The translations under genes and the position numbers were made by a program. A model generated the notes under the pieces. The model worked only from the letters and a program-made list of their open reading frames with translations. It ran no database searches and had not been told where the DNA came from. Below, piece by piece: positions 43,401 to 51,746 of a DNA stretch of 64,000 bases; within the stretch, counting starts at the first letter, position 1; each line of letters starts with the position of its first letter. The DNA is taken from the NCBI RefSeq assembly GCF_028802875.1, contig NZ_JARAMP010000013.1, forward strand, positions 1 to 64,000, in the 5' to 3' direction. Source of the DNA: Seohaeicola sp024304985. Lineage in GTDB: Bacteria; Pseudomonadota; Alphaproteobacteria; Rhodobacterales; Rhodobacteraceae.

Positions 43401-44000
43401 ATGCAGACGATGAGTGCGGGCTTTGGGCTGGGGCTGTCGCTGATCCTTGCGATCGGGGCGCAGAATGCCTTTGTCCTCAGGCAGGGCTTGCGTCGCAGCC
43501 ATGTCTTTGCAGTCTGTCTGACCTGTGCATTGAGCGATGCGGCGTTGATTGCCGCAGGCGTGGCGGGCTTTGGCAGTCTGGCGCAAGCGGCACCCTGGAT
43601 CGAGCCGGTGATGCGCTGGGGCGGGGCGCTGTTCCTGATCGTCTATGGCGCGCGCGCGCTGCTGTCGGCTTGGCGTGGCGGGGCGGTTCTGATGGTCGAG
43701 GGGGGCGCGGTCGAGGCGTTGGGGCCCGTGCTGGTGACCTGTCTGGCGCTGACATGGCTGAACCCGCATGTCTATCTGGACACGGTGGTTCTGCTGGGCA
43801 GCGTGGCCGCGCAATATGAGGATCGGGTGAGCTTTGCCATCGGAGCCATGACAGCGAGTTTCGTGTTTTTCTTCACGCTGGGTTACGGCGCACGGCGGCT
43901 GGCCCCGCTGTTCGCGCGCCCGCAAGCGTGGCGCGTGCTGGATCTTTGCGTGGGTCTGTTGATGTGGGCCATCGCGGCGGCGCTGATCCGCGGCGCGTAG
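43401..44000 (+). CDS. LysE/ArgO family amino-acid exporter
   Basis: 199 residues with six predicted helices. The N-terminal GFGLGLSLILAIGAQNAFVLRQGL is the LysE/ArgO signature (GAQNAFVLRQG), and LTWLNPHVYLDTVVLLG is the second motif. Members export lysine or arginine when these accumulate. Monocistronic, read in the same direction as hut but separated by a repeat and 122 nt. Confidence 0.92.
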   Translation: MQTMSAGFGLGLSLILAIGAQNAFVLRQGLRRSHVFAVCLTCALSDAALIAAGVAGFGSLAQAAPWIEPVMRWGGALFLIVYGARALLSAWRGGAVLMVEGGAVEALGPVLVTCLALTWLNPHVYLDTVVLLGSVAAQYEDRVSFAIGAMTASFVFFFTLGYGARRLAPLFARPQAWRVLDLCVGLLMWAIAAALIRGA

Positions 44001-44070
44001 GGTTCGAAAAACGCGCGCAATGTCCTGTCGGCCCCTTGCAGCCCGCCGGGCTTCGTGACTTGATGCCCGC

Positions 44071-44979
44071 ATGAGCAGTGAGCAAAGACAGGCCCGCCCG
44101 GTTCTGGGTGTTTTCTGGATGGTGGTGACGGGCCTTCTGTTCGTGGGGGTCACCGCTCTGGTCAAGTATCTTGGACCTGGCATCCCTGCACCCGAGGCGG
44201 CCTTTCTGCGCTATGCCATCGGGCTTGTGTTTCTGATCCCCCTGATCCGTCCCATTCTGGCAACCCGGTTGACGCGCCGGCACTGGAGCCTGTTCACCAT
44301 CCGCGGCCTGTCGCATTCCATTGGCGTGGCGCTTTGGTTCTATGCCATGGCGCGGATTCCGATCGCGGATGTGACGGCGATGAACTATCTGGCGCCGATC
44401 TATGTCACATTGGGGGCGGCGGTCTTTCTGGGCGAGAAACTGGCTGCGCGGCGCGTGGTTGCGGTCGTGGTGGCGCTGATCGGGGCGTTGATCATCCTGC
44501 GGCCCGGCTTTCGCGAGATCGGCCCCGGCCATCTGGCGATGCTGGGGGCGGCGGTAGTCTTTGGTGCCTCCTACCTGCTGGCAAAACTGCTGACGGACGA
44601 GACAAATGCCGCCATCGTGGTGGGGATGCTGTCAATCTGGGTGACCGTGGGTCTGGCGCCCATGGCCATCGCGGTCTGGGTGCCGCCCACGGCCGAGGCG
44701 CTTGTCGTGCTGACCATGGTCGCGCTGCTGGCCACAGCGGGGCACTACACGATGACGCTGGCCTTTGCTGCGGCCCCTGTGACCGTGACGCAGCCCGTGA
44801 GTTTCCTGCAACTTGTCTGGGCCGTGTCGCTGGGCGCGCTGTTCTTTGACGAGGGCGTGGATATCTGGGTGGTGATCGGCGGTCTGGTGATCCTCGGCTC
44901 CGTCACCTTCATCACATGGCGCGAGGCGATGCTGAAGCGCCGCCTTGTCACGCCGCCCGCGCCCGCGACCAAGGTCTGA
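44071..44979 (+). CDS. EamA/DMT family transporter
   Basis: 302 residues, ten helices in two EamA repeats. First repeat GVFWMVVTGLLFVGVTALVKYLG ... VTAMNYLAPIYVTLGAAVFLGEKLAARR; second ... VTVTQPVSFLQLVWAVSLGALFFDEGVDIWVVIGGLVILGSVTFI. The SAM-transporter-like or drug/metabolite exporter branch is likely. Substrate unknown. It converges on choV. Confidence 0.87.
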   Translation: MSSEQRQARPVLGVFWMVVTGLLFVGVTALVKYLGPGIPAPEAAFLRYAIGLVFLIPLIRPILATRLTRRHWSLFTIRGLSHSIGVALWFYAMARIPIADVTAMNYLAPIYVTLGAAVFLGEKLAARRVVAVVVALIGALIILRPGFREIGPGHLAMLGAAVVFGASYLLAKLLTDETNAAIVVGMLSIWVTVGLAPMAIAVWVPPTAEALVVLTMVALLATAGHYTMTLAFAAAPVTVTQPVSFLQLVWAVSLGALFFDEGVDIWVVIGGLVILGSVTFITWREAMLKRRLVTPPAPATKV

Positions 44980-44992
44980 GGGGCGCTTTGCC

Positions 44993-45014
44993 CTTCATCG
45001 TTCCCCAAATACTC
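44993..45014 (-). repeat. 22-nt intergenic repeat, copy 8 (reverse)
   Basis: On the minus strand GAGTATTT-GGGG-AACGATGAAG, identical to the copies at 20330 and 28283. Placed between the converging EamA and choV genes. Confidence 0.8.
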
Positions 45015-45033
45015 AATTTACCGCCCTTGCGGA

Positions 45034-46116
45034 TCAGGCCGACTGCGCCGCCGTGCCGCGCGGGTCCAGCAGACCGTCCAGCACCGCCGCGCTGGTGATC
45101 CGTCCGAGGGGGCGGCCTTGGGCATCCTGCACGATCAGCGTCGCGTCACCTGCGGCCTGCAATGCCAGCATGACATCGCGCAGCGGCGCCTTTTGCCGGA
45201 TGGCCGGGCCGGTCTCGGTCCCTTGCAGGGGGTGCATCACATCCTCGGCGGTCAGCACGCCCAGCGGGTTCATATGGGCCACGAATTCGGCCACATAATC
45301 GGTGGCGGGGTTGGTGAAGATCTGTTGCGGCGTGCCGCATTGCACGATCCGCCCGCCCTCCATGATGGCGATGCGGTTGCCGATCTTGAAGGCCTCGTCC
45401 AGATCGTGGCTGACGAAAATGATCGTGCGTTTGAGCGCGGATTGCAGTTCCAGCAATTCATCCTGCAGTTTGGCGCGGATCAGCGGGTCGAGGGCCGAAA
45501 ACGGTTCGTCCATCAGCAGGATCGGGGCTTCGGTCGCAAAGGCGCGGGCCAGCCCCACGCGCTGCTGCATGCCACCCGACAATTCTCCGACGCGGCGGTC
45601 GGCCCATTGGGTCAGGTTGACCAGTTCAAGCTGCGCATCGACTCGCGCGCGGCGTTCGGCCTTGCCCATGCCGCCCAGTTCCAGTCCGAGGCCCACATTC
45701 TCGCGCACGGTGCGCCATGGCAGCAGACCGAACTGCTGAAACACCATTGCCACGCGGTGCAGGCGGATGCGCCGAAGCGTGGCCGCGTCGGCATGGGTGA
45801 CATCGACCAGAACATTCCCGTCGCAGACATGCGCCGCCCCGCGGCATACCGGATTGAGGCCGTTGACCGCCCGCAGAAGGGTGGATTTGCCTGATCCCGA
45901 CAGACCCATCAGAACAAGGATCTCGCCTTCGGTCACGTCGAGGCTGCAATCATGCACGCCCAGCACCTGTGCGGTGCTTTGCTGGATTTCAGAGCGGCTG
46001 AGGCCTTTGTCCATCAGGGGAAGCGCACGTTCCGGCTGATCGCCGAAGACGATCGAGACATTGTCGAAGCGCACGGCGATGCCTGCGGTGTCCTTGGGGG
46101 CGCTGGTGCGGGTCAT
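45034..46116 (-). CDS. choV: Choline ABC transporter ATP-binding protein
   Basis: 360 residues of the ProV/OpuA family. Walker A GLSGSGKST (71-79), Q-loop FQQFGLLPWRTV, signature LSGGMQQRVGLARA, Walker B ILLMDEPFSALDP, H-loop ISHDLDEAF-like VSHDLDEAFKIGNRIAIM. The C-terminal tail holds a CBS pair (LTAEDVMHPLQGT ... RDVMLALQAAGDATLIVQDAQGRPLGRITSAAVLDGLL), usually sensing ionic strength or nucleotide. Overlaps choW by 4 nt. Choline specificity is inferred from the bet genes across the divergent promoter. Confidence 0.93.
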   Translation of the reverse strand: MTRTSAPKDTAGIAVRFDNVSIVFGDQPERALPLMDKGLSRSEIQQSTAQVLGVHDCSLDVTEGEILVLMGLSGSGKSTLLRAVNGLNPVCRGAAHVCDGNVLVDVTHADAATLRRIRLHRVAMVFQQFGLLPWRTVRENVGLGLELGGMGKAERRARVDAQLELVNLTQWADRRVGELSGGMQQRVGLARAFATEAPILLMDEPFSALDPLIRAKLQDELLELQSALKRTIIFVSHDLDEAFKIGNRIAIMEGGRIVQCGTPQQIFTNPATDYVAEFVAHMNPLGVLTAEDVMHPLQGTETGPAIRQKAPLRDVMLALQAAGDATLIVQDAQGRPLGRITSAAVLDGLLDPRGTAAQSA

Positions 46117-46946
46117 TTGCGCTCGATCCTCAGCATCCTGTCCAGAAGAATGGCCAGCACGACGATCACCAGCCCGGATTCGAAACCCAAGGCCGGGTTC
46201 ACGCGGTTCAGCGCTTGCAGCACTGGCACGCCGAGGCCGTCAGCGCCGACCAGCGCGGCGATCACCACCATCGACAGCGAGAGCATGATGGTCTGGTTCA
46301 GCCCGGCCATGATCTGCGGCAGGGCATAGGGCAGTTCGACCTTCAGAAGCGTCTGGCGCGGGGTCGCGCCGAAGGCCTGCGCCGCCTCAAGCAGGGCTGT
46401 TGGTGTCGCGGTAATGCCCAGATGGGTCAGGCGGATCGGCGCGGGCAGCACGAAGATCACGGTGGCGATCAGGCCTGGCACCATGCCAATGCCGAAAAAG
46501 ACAATTGCGGGAATAAGATAGACGAATGTGGGCAGCGTCTGCATCAGGTCCAGCACGGGCCGCATCGCGCGATAGAGGGCAGGGCGATGCGCGGCGGCGA
46601 TCCCGATGGGCACGCCCAGACCCATGCAGACGACGCAGGCCGCCAGCACCAGCGTCAGCGACTGGGTGGTCTGGGTCCAGTAGCCCTGATTGACGATGAA
46701 CAAGAACCCAAGACCCACCAGAACGGCAGGCTTCCAACTGCGCTGCACCAGCACGGTCAGCGCGACGAACGCCCCGATCACCACAAGGGGGTGCGGCGTC
46801 TGCAAGACCCAGAGAATACCGGCGATCAGCGCCTCAAGCCCGTCGGACATGCCGTCGAAGAAGAAAGCCGCATTGATTTCCAGCCATGCGAAGGCCCGGT
46901 CGGCATAGTCGCCCACGGGGATCTTGGTGTCGGTCAACCAGTTCAT
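46113..46946 (-). CDS. choW: Choline ABC transporter permease
   Basis: 277 residues with a BPD_transp_1 domain: helices from about residue 60, and the cytosolic EAA-type loop EAAQAFGATPRQTLLKVELPYALPQIMAGLNQTIMLSLSMVVIAALVG. Matches ChoW/ProW permeases. The stop overlaps the choV start. A stem-loop separates it from choX, which is expected to let the binding protein be made in excess. Confidence 0.93.
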   Translation of the reverse strand: MNWLTDTKIPVGDYADRAFAWLEINAAFFFDGMSDGLEALIAGILWVLQTPHPLVVIGAFVALTVLVQRSWKPAVLVGLGFLFIVNQGYWTQTTQSLTLVLAACVVCMGLGVPIGIAAAHRPALYRAMRPVLDLMQTLPTFVYLIPAIVFFGIGMVPGLIATVIFVLPAPIRLTHLGITATPTALLEAAQAFGATPRQTLLKVELPYALPQIMAGLNQTIMLSLSMVVIAALVGADGLGVPVLQALNRVNPALGFESGLVIVVLAILLDRMLRIERK

Positions 46947-46986
46947 CGGATGGCGCGCCCTTTCCGGTCTGTCAGCCCCCCGCGAC

Positions 46987-47015
46987 GGCCCCTTCCCGCG
47001 ACGGGGGAAGGAGCC
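46987..47015 (-). other. Stem-loop between choX and choW
   Basis: CCTTCCC (46991-46997) pairs with GGGAAGG (47005-47011), extended by GGC/GCC outside one mismatch. It lies in the 87-nt gap after choX. No T-tract, so it probably stabilises the choX message or reduces read-through into choWV. Confidence 0.55.
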
Positions 47016-47033
47016 TTCGCGGTCGAAGCGATC

Positions 47034-47957
47034 TTACAGCCCCAGTGCGGCGCGGGCGGCGGGCAGGGCCTCGGCCCCGTCGCGGGTGGTGACACCGGCC
47101 AGCCAGCTGTCCAGCATATCGGGGTTTGCTGTCAGCCATGTCTTGGCGGCCTCGGCGGGGTCTGTGCCTTCGTTCAGGATGGCGCCCATGATCTCGTTCT
47201 CCATCGCGAGGGTGAATTCGAGATTGCCGAAGAAGGTGCCAAGGTTGGGGCACTCGGCGGCATAGTCTGCGCGGGTGTTGGTCCGCACTTCCGCGCCGCC
47301 AAGGTTCGGGCCGAACCAGTCATCGCCGCCTTCCAGATAGGTCATGTCGAAATTGGCGTTCATGGGATGCGGTTCCCATCCCAGAAAGACGATCGGCTCG
47401 CCGCGCCGGTCGGCACGCGTGACCTGCGCCAGCATCCCCTGTTCCGAGCTTTCGGCGACGGTGAAGCTGCCCAGACCAAAGGCATCGGCGGCGATCATGT
47501 CCATGATCAGGCGGTTGCCGTCATTGCCGGCCTCGATCCCGTAGATCTTGCCTTCAAGGGCTTCGGCATGTGTTGCGATATCGGCAAAGCTGGCGATGCC
47601 AAGATCGGCGGCGGCGCGGTTCACGGCCAGTGTATATTTCGCACCGGTCAGGTTGGTGCGGACGGTGTTCACGGTGCCTGCGTCACGATAGGGGGCGATA
47701 TCGGCCTCCATCGTGGGCATCCAGTTTCCCAGAAACACGTCGATATCCCCCTTGGACAGCGAGATATAGGTGACCGGCACTGAGAGGATCTTGGTCTCGG
47801 TCTCATAACCCAGCGCCTCGAGAACCACGGATGTTGCAGCGGTCGTCGCCGTGATGTCGGTCCAGCCCACATCCGAGAATGTGACCTTGTCGCATTGTGC
47901 GAAGGCGGGGGTGGCTGCCAGCAGGGCAAGGGCTGTGAGGGCGGGTTTCAGGGTCAT
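47034..47957 (-). CDS. choX: Choline ABC transporter substrate-binding protein
   Basis: 307 residues: signal peptide about 1-20 (LALLAATPAFA-QCDK) and an OpuAC-type periplasmic domain. Aromatic residues that cage the quaternary ammonium group in ChoX are visible in SDVGWTDITATTA, FLGNWMP, GIEAGNDGNR and LGWEPHPMN. ATG 47957 is chosen over a longer in-frame start because the latter would run into the BetI operator. First gene of choXWV. Confidence 0.93.
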   Translation of the reverse strand: MTLKPALTALALLAATPAFAQCDKVTFSDVGWTDITATTAATSVVLEALGYETETKILSVPVTYISLSKGDIDVFLGNWMPTMEADIAPYRDAGTVNTVRTNLTGAKYTLAVNRAAADLGIASFADIATHAEALEGKIYGIEAGNDGNRLIMDMIAADAFGLGSFTVAESSEQGMLAQVTRADRRGEPIVFLGWEPHPMNANFDMTYLEGGDDWFGPNLGGAEVRTNTRADYAAECPNLGTFFGNLEFTLAMENEIMGAILNEGTDPAEAAKTWLTANPDMLDSWLAGVTTRDGAEALPAARAALGL

Positions 47958-47980
47958 CGGTCTCTCCCGTGTTGTTCTTG

Positions 47981-47994
47981 ATTGACGAGTCAAT
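47981..47994. promoter_or_regulatory. BetI operator in the cho/bet divergent promoter
   Basis: ATTGAC-GA-GTCAAT is a perfect 14-bp palindrome between choX and betI, as expected for the choline-sensing TetR-type repressor BetI. It is 24 nt from the choX start and 45 nt from the betI start, so it could control both transcripts. Confidence 0.72.
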
Positions 47995-48038
47995 AAAAAA
48001 GCATTTAGCGTCTCGGGGCAAGTTTATTGGAGAAAACG

Positions 48039-48623
48039 ATGCCCAAGCTCGGGATGGAGCCTATACGCCGGGCCGCCCTGGTGGAAGCAACAATTGCCGA
48101 GATCGGCAGCACCGGGTCGCTGGATGTGACGGTGGCGCAGATCGCGCGGCGGGCGGGGATGTCCTCGGCTTTGGCGCATCATTACTTCGGCGGGAAGGAG
48201 CAGATTTTCCTTGCCGCGATGCGCCATACGCTGACTGTTTACGCCGCAGGCGTGCGCGGCGCACTGGTGATGGCGACGGGTCCGCAGGAGCGGTTGGAGG
48301 CCATCGTGCGCGCCAGTTTCGCGGGCAGCAACTTCCGCCGCGAGGTGGTCGCGGCATGGCTGAACTTCTATGTGCTGGCGCAGGTGTCCGAAGATGCGCG
48401 GCGGCTGCTGGCGGTCTATCAGCGCAGGCTGCGGTCGAACCTGACCCGTGATCTGCGCCCATTGGTCGGACCGCGCGCGCCCGATGTGGCCGACCGGGTC
48501 GCCGCTTTGATCGACGGGGTCTATCTGCGGCAGTCGTTGGGGCAGGGCCAGCCCGACAGCGCGGTCGCCGTGGCGACAGTGCTGGGGTGTCTTGATCTGG
48601 AAATCGAAAGGGGAACGGCATGA
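48039..48623 (+). CDS. betI: Transcriptional repressor BetI (TetR family)
   Basis: 194 residues. HTH at about 10-55 (RRAALVEATIAEIGSTGSLDVTVAQIARRAGMSSALAHHYFGGKEQIFLAAMRHTL), the typical BetI opening MPKLGMEPIRR, then a helical effector domain that senses choline. ATG 48039 has GGAGAAA upstream. Its stop overlaps betC (ATGA). Confidence 0.95.
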   Translation: MPKLGMEPIRRAALVEATIAEIGSTGSLDVTVAQIARRAGMSSALAHHYFGGKEQIFLAAMRHTLTVYAAGVRGALVMATGPQERLEAIVRASFAGSNFRREVVAAWLNFYVLAQVSEDARRLLAVYQRRLRSNLTRDLRPLVGPRAPDVADRVAALIDGVYLRQSLGQGQPDSAVAVATVLGCLDLEIERGTA

Positions 48624-50140
48624 GGGATGATCGGGCACGGCCCAATATCCTGATCGTGATGGTGGATCAGTTGAATGGCACGCTGTTCCCGGATGGTCCT
48701 GCCGATTGGCTGCATGCCCCCAACCTCAAGGCGCTGGCGGCGCGGTCGGCGCGGTTTGCCAAGGCTTACACCGCCTCGCCCCTGTGCGCGCCGGGGCGGG
48801 CCAGTTTCATGTCCGGCCAGTTGCCCAGTGCCACGCGGGTCTATGACAATGCCGCCGAATTCGCCTCCAGCATCCCGACCTATGCCCATCACCTGCGCCG
48901 GGCGGGATACTACACATGTCTGTCGGGCAAGATGCACTTCGTCGGGCCCGATCAGTTGCACGGGTTCGAGGAGCGTCTGACGACGGATATCTACCCCGCC
49001 GATTTCGGCTGGACGCCGGATTACCGCAAACCCGGAGAGCGGATCGACTGGTGGTATCACAACATGGGGTCCGTCACGGGCGCGGGCGTGGCCGAGATCA
49101 CGAACCAGATGGAATATGACGATGATGTCGCCCATCAGGCGGTGCAGAAGATCTATGACCTGTCACGCGGGGCGGACAGCCGCCCGTGGTGCCTGACGGT
49201 CAGCTTCACCCATCCGCATGACCCTTATGTGGCGCGACGTAAATACTGGGACCTTTACGCGGATTGCGCCCATCTGATGCCTGATATCGGGCAGATCCCC
49301 TATGATCAGCAGGATGCCCATTCCAAGCGCATTTTCGACGCCAATGACTGGCGGTCCTTCGATCTGACGGATGAGATGGTGGCGCGGGCGCGGCGCGCTT
49401 ATTTTGCCAATATCTCATATCTTGATGACAAGATCGGCGAGATATTCTCCACGCTTGAGGCAACGCGCCAGCAGGCGGTGGTGGTCTTTGTCAGTGACCA
49501 CGGCGATATGCTGGGCGAGCGGGGGCTGTGGTACAAGATGTGCTTTTACGAAGGCTCTGCCCGCGTGCCGCTGATGATCGCGGCGCCTGCCTTGCCTGCG
49601 GGGCGGATCGACACGCCGGTCAGCACGATCGACGTCTGTCCCACGCTTTGCGATCTTGCGGGCGTCAGCATGGATGAGGTGATGCCCTGGACCACGGGCG
49701 AAAGCCTTGTGCCCCTGGCGCAGGGGTTCGACCGCACCAGCCCGGTGGCGATGGAATATGCCGCCGAGGCGTCCGAGGCGCCGCTCGTCGGCCTGCGGTA
49801 TGGGCGCTGGAAATACACGCGCTGTGCGCTGGACCCCGAGATGCTGTTCGATCTGGACGCCGACCCGCACGAATTGACCAATCTTGCCGGTGATCCCGCG
49901 CATGCGGGCACGCTGGCCAGCCTGCGCGCCAAGAGTGAGGCGCGCTGGGACCTTGCCCGCTTTGACGCCGAGGTGCGGGAATCCCAAGCCCGCCGCTGGG
50001 TCGTCTATGAGGCGCTGCGTCAGGGCGGCTACTACCCTTGGGATTTCCAGCCGCTGCAAAAGGCGTCCGAACGCTACATGCGCAACCACATGGACCTGAA
50101 CGTCCTTGAAGACAGCAAACGCTTTCCGCGCGGGGAATGA
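48620..50140 (+). CDS. betC: Choline-sulfatase
   Basis: 506 residues; hydrolyses choline-O-sulfate to choline and sulfate. The sulfatase motif Cys56-Ala-Pro-Gly-Arg60 (PLCAPGRASFMSGQ) contains the Cys that becomes formylglycine; PNILIVMVDQLNG carries the metal-binding Asp, and VSDHGDMLGERGLWYKMCFYEGSARVP the second metal cluster and substrate region. Choline-sulfatases usually have Ser at the fourth motif position; here it is Gly. The modifying enzyme is not in the window. No signal peptide: cytosolic. In the betICBA order typical of Rhizobiaceae and Rhodobacteraceae. Confidence 0.94.
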   Translation: MRDDRARPNILIVMVDQLNGTLFPDGPADWLHAPNLKALAARSARFAKAYTASPLCAPGRASFMSGQLPSATRVYDNAAEFASSIPTYAHHLRRAGYYTCLSGKMHFVGPDQLHGFEERLTTDIYPADFGWTPDYRKPGERIDWWYHNMGSVTGAGVAEITNQMEYDDDVAHQAVQKIYDLSRGADSRPWCLTVSFTHPHDPYVARRKYWDLYADCAHLMPDIGQIPYDQQDAHSKRIFDANDWRSFDLTDEMVARARRAYFANISYLDDKIGEIFSTLEATRQQAVVVFVSDHGDMLGERGLWYKMCFYEGSARVPLMIAAPALPAGRIDTPVSTIDVCPTLCDLAGVSMDEVMPWTTGESLVPLAQGFDRTSPVAMEYAAEASEAPLVGLRYGRWKYTRCALDPEMLFDLDADPHELTNLAGDPAHAGTLASLRAKSEARWDLARFDAEVRESQARRWVVYEALRQGGYYPWDFQPLQKASERYMRNHMDLNVLEDSKRFPRGE

Positions 50141-50158
50141 TCCGCGCCGACCCCTCCC

Positions 50159-50180
50159 TTTCACTGTTCCGGAAATACGC
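50159..50180 (-). repeat. 22-nt intergenic repeat, copy 9 (reverse, degenerate)
   Basis: On the minus strand GCGTATTT-CCGG-AACAGTGAAA, the most diverged copy. It fills the betC-betB gap; on the plus strand its GGAAAT lies 7-12 nt before the betB ATG and may serve as ribosome site. Confidence 0.6.
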
Positions 50181-50183
50181 AAA

Positions 50184-51644
50184 ATGACAAGTTTCGCCAC
50201 ACAGCCCACCGCCAGCCATTTCGTGAACGGCCGTTACGTCGAGGATACGGCGGGCGCGCCCATTGACGTGGTCTATCCCGCAACCGGACAGGTGATCGCG
50301 CGGGTGCATGAGGCGACACCTGCCGTTGTCGAGGAGGCGCTGACAAGCGCGCGGGCGGCACAGAAGGCATGGGCCGCATTGCCCGGCGTGCAGCGCGGCC
50401 GCATCCTGCGCCGTGCTGCCGACATGATCCGGGAACGCAATCGCGAACTCAGCATTCTGGAAACCCATGATACCGGCAAACCGCTGTCCGAGACGCTCTA
50501 TGTCGATGCGACCAGCGGGGCGGATGCGTTGGAATATTTCGGGGGGTTGGCGGCCAGCCTGACGGGCGAGCATATCCCGCTTGGCGAAAACTGGGCCTAT
50601 ACGGTGCGCGAGGCGTTGGGAGTCTGCGTGGGGATCGGGGCTTGGAACTATCCCACCCAGATTGCTTGCTGGAAGGGGGCCCCGGCATTGGCCTGCGGCA
50701 ATGCGATGATCTTCAAGCCTTCCGAGGTGACGCCGCTTTGCGCGCTGAAGATCGCGGAGATCCTGCACGAAGCGGGGCTGCCGGCCGGTCTTTACAACGT
50801 CATTCAGGGGCGTGGCGCTGTCGGTGCGGCGTTGGTCAGCGATCCAAGGGTCGCCAAGGTGTCGCTGACCGGGTCGGTGCCGACGGGGCGCAAGGTCTAT
50901 GCCGCCGCCGCCGATGGGATGAAGCATGTGACGATGGAACTGGGTGGCAAATCGCCCCTGATCATCTTTGATGACGCCGATCTCGAGGATGCGGTGGGCG
51001 GCGCGATTCTGGGGAATTTCTATTCCTCGGGTCAGGTCTGTTCCAACGGCACGCGGGTGTATGTCCAGAAAGGCATCCGTGAGGCGTTCCTTGCGCGTCT
51101 GGCTGAACGGTTGTCCGCAGCCGTGATCGGCGATCCGCTGGATGAGGGCACCAATTTCGGGCCGATGGTGTCCGAAGGACAGTTGGGCATCGTGCAGCGC
51201 TATATCGCGAAGGGCGTCGAGGACGGTGCGCGGCTTGTCTGCGGCGGCAAGCGGCTGGACCGCGACGGGTTCTGGATCACGCCTGCGGTCTTTGCCGATG
51301 TGACCGACGACATGACCATCGCACGCGAGGAAATCTTTGGCCCGGTCATGTGCGTGCTGGATTTCGATGATGAGGATGAGGTCATCGCGCGGGCCAATGA
51401 CACGGAATTCGGTCTGTCGGCGGGCGTGTTCACCCGCGACCTGTCCCGCGCGCATCGGGTCGTAGGCCGGATGGAGGCCGGCACCTGCTATATCAACAGC
51501 TATAACGATGCCCCGGTCGAGGTGCCCTTCGGCGGCACCAAGATGTCCGGTGTGGGGCGTGAGAACGCGAAAGCGGCGATCGAACATTACAGCCAACTGA
51601 AATCGGTTTTTGTGCGGATGGGCCGGGTCGAGGCGCCGTTCTGA
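50184..51644 (+). CDS. betB: Betaine aldehyde dehydrogenase
   Basis: 486 residues; NAD+-dependent oxidation of betaine aldehyde to glycine betaine. Catalytic Glu252 in MELGGKSP, nucleophile Cys286 in FYSSGQVCSNGTRV, Asn in GAWNYP (about 155) and the cofactor motif LTGSVPTGRKV. The C-terminus YSQLKSVFVRMGRVEAPF is typical of BetB. ATG 50184 is 43 nt after betC; the earlier in-frame start would overlap betC. Confidence 0.95.
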   Translation: MTSFATQPTASHFVNGRYVEDTAGAPIDVVYPATGQVIARVHEATPAVVEEALTSARAAQKAWAALPGVQRGRILRRAADMIRERNRELSILETHDTGKPLSETLYVDATSGADALEYFGGLAASLTGEHIPLGENWAYTVREALGVCVGIGAWNYPTQIACWKGAPALACGNAMIFKPSEVTPLCALKIAEILHEAGLPAGLYNVIQGRGAVGAALVSDPRVAKVSLTGSVPTGRKVYAAAADGMKHVTMELGGKSPLIIFDDADLEDAVGGAILGNFYSSGQVCSNGTRVYVQKGIREAFLARLAERLSAAVIGDPLDEGTNFGPMVSEGQLGIVQRYIAKGVEDGARLVCGGKRLDRDGFWITPAVFADVTDDMTIAREEIFGPVMCVLDFDDEDEVIARANDTEFGLSAGVFTRDLSRAHRVVGRMEAGTCYINSYNDAPVEVPFGGTKMSGVGRENAKAAIEHYSQLKSVFVRMGRVEAPF

Positions 51645-51746
51645 CCAGCTGCCGGGGCCGCCATGCTGGCGCGCCCACCCGCCCACCCCGCGCCGGCATG
51701 GCGGAACGGGGCGGGCTGATCATTGAGACAGACAGGACAAGTGACA

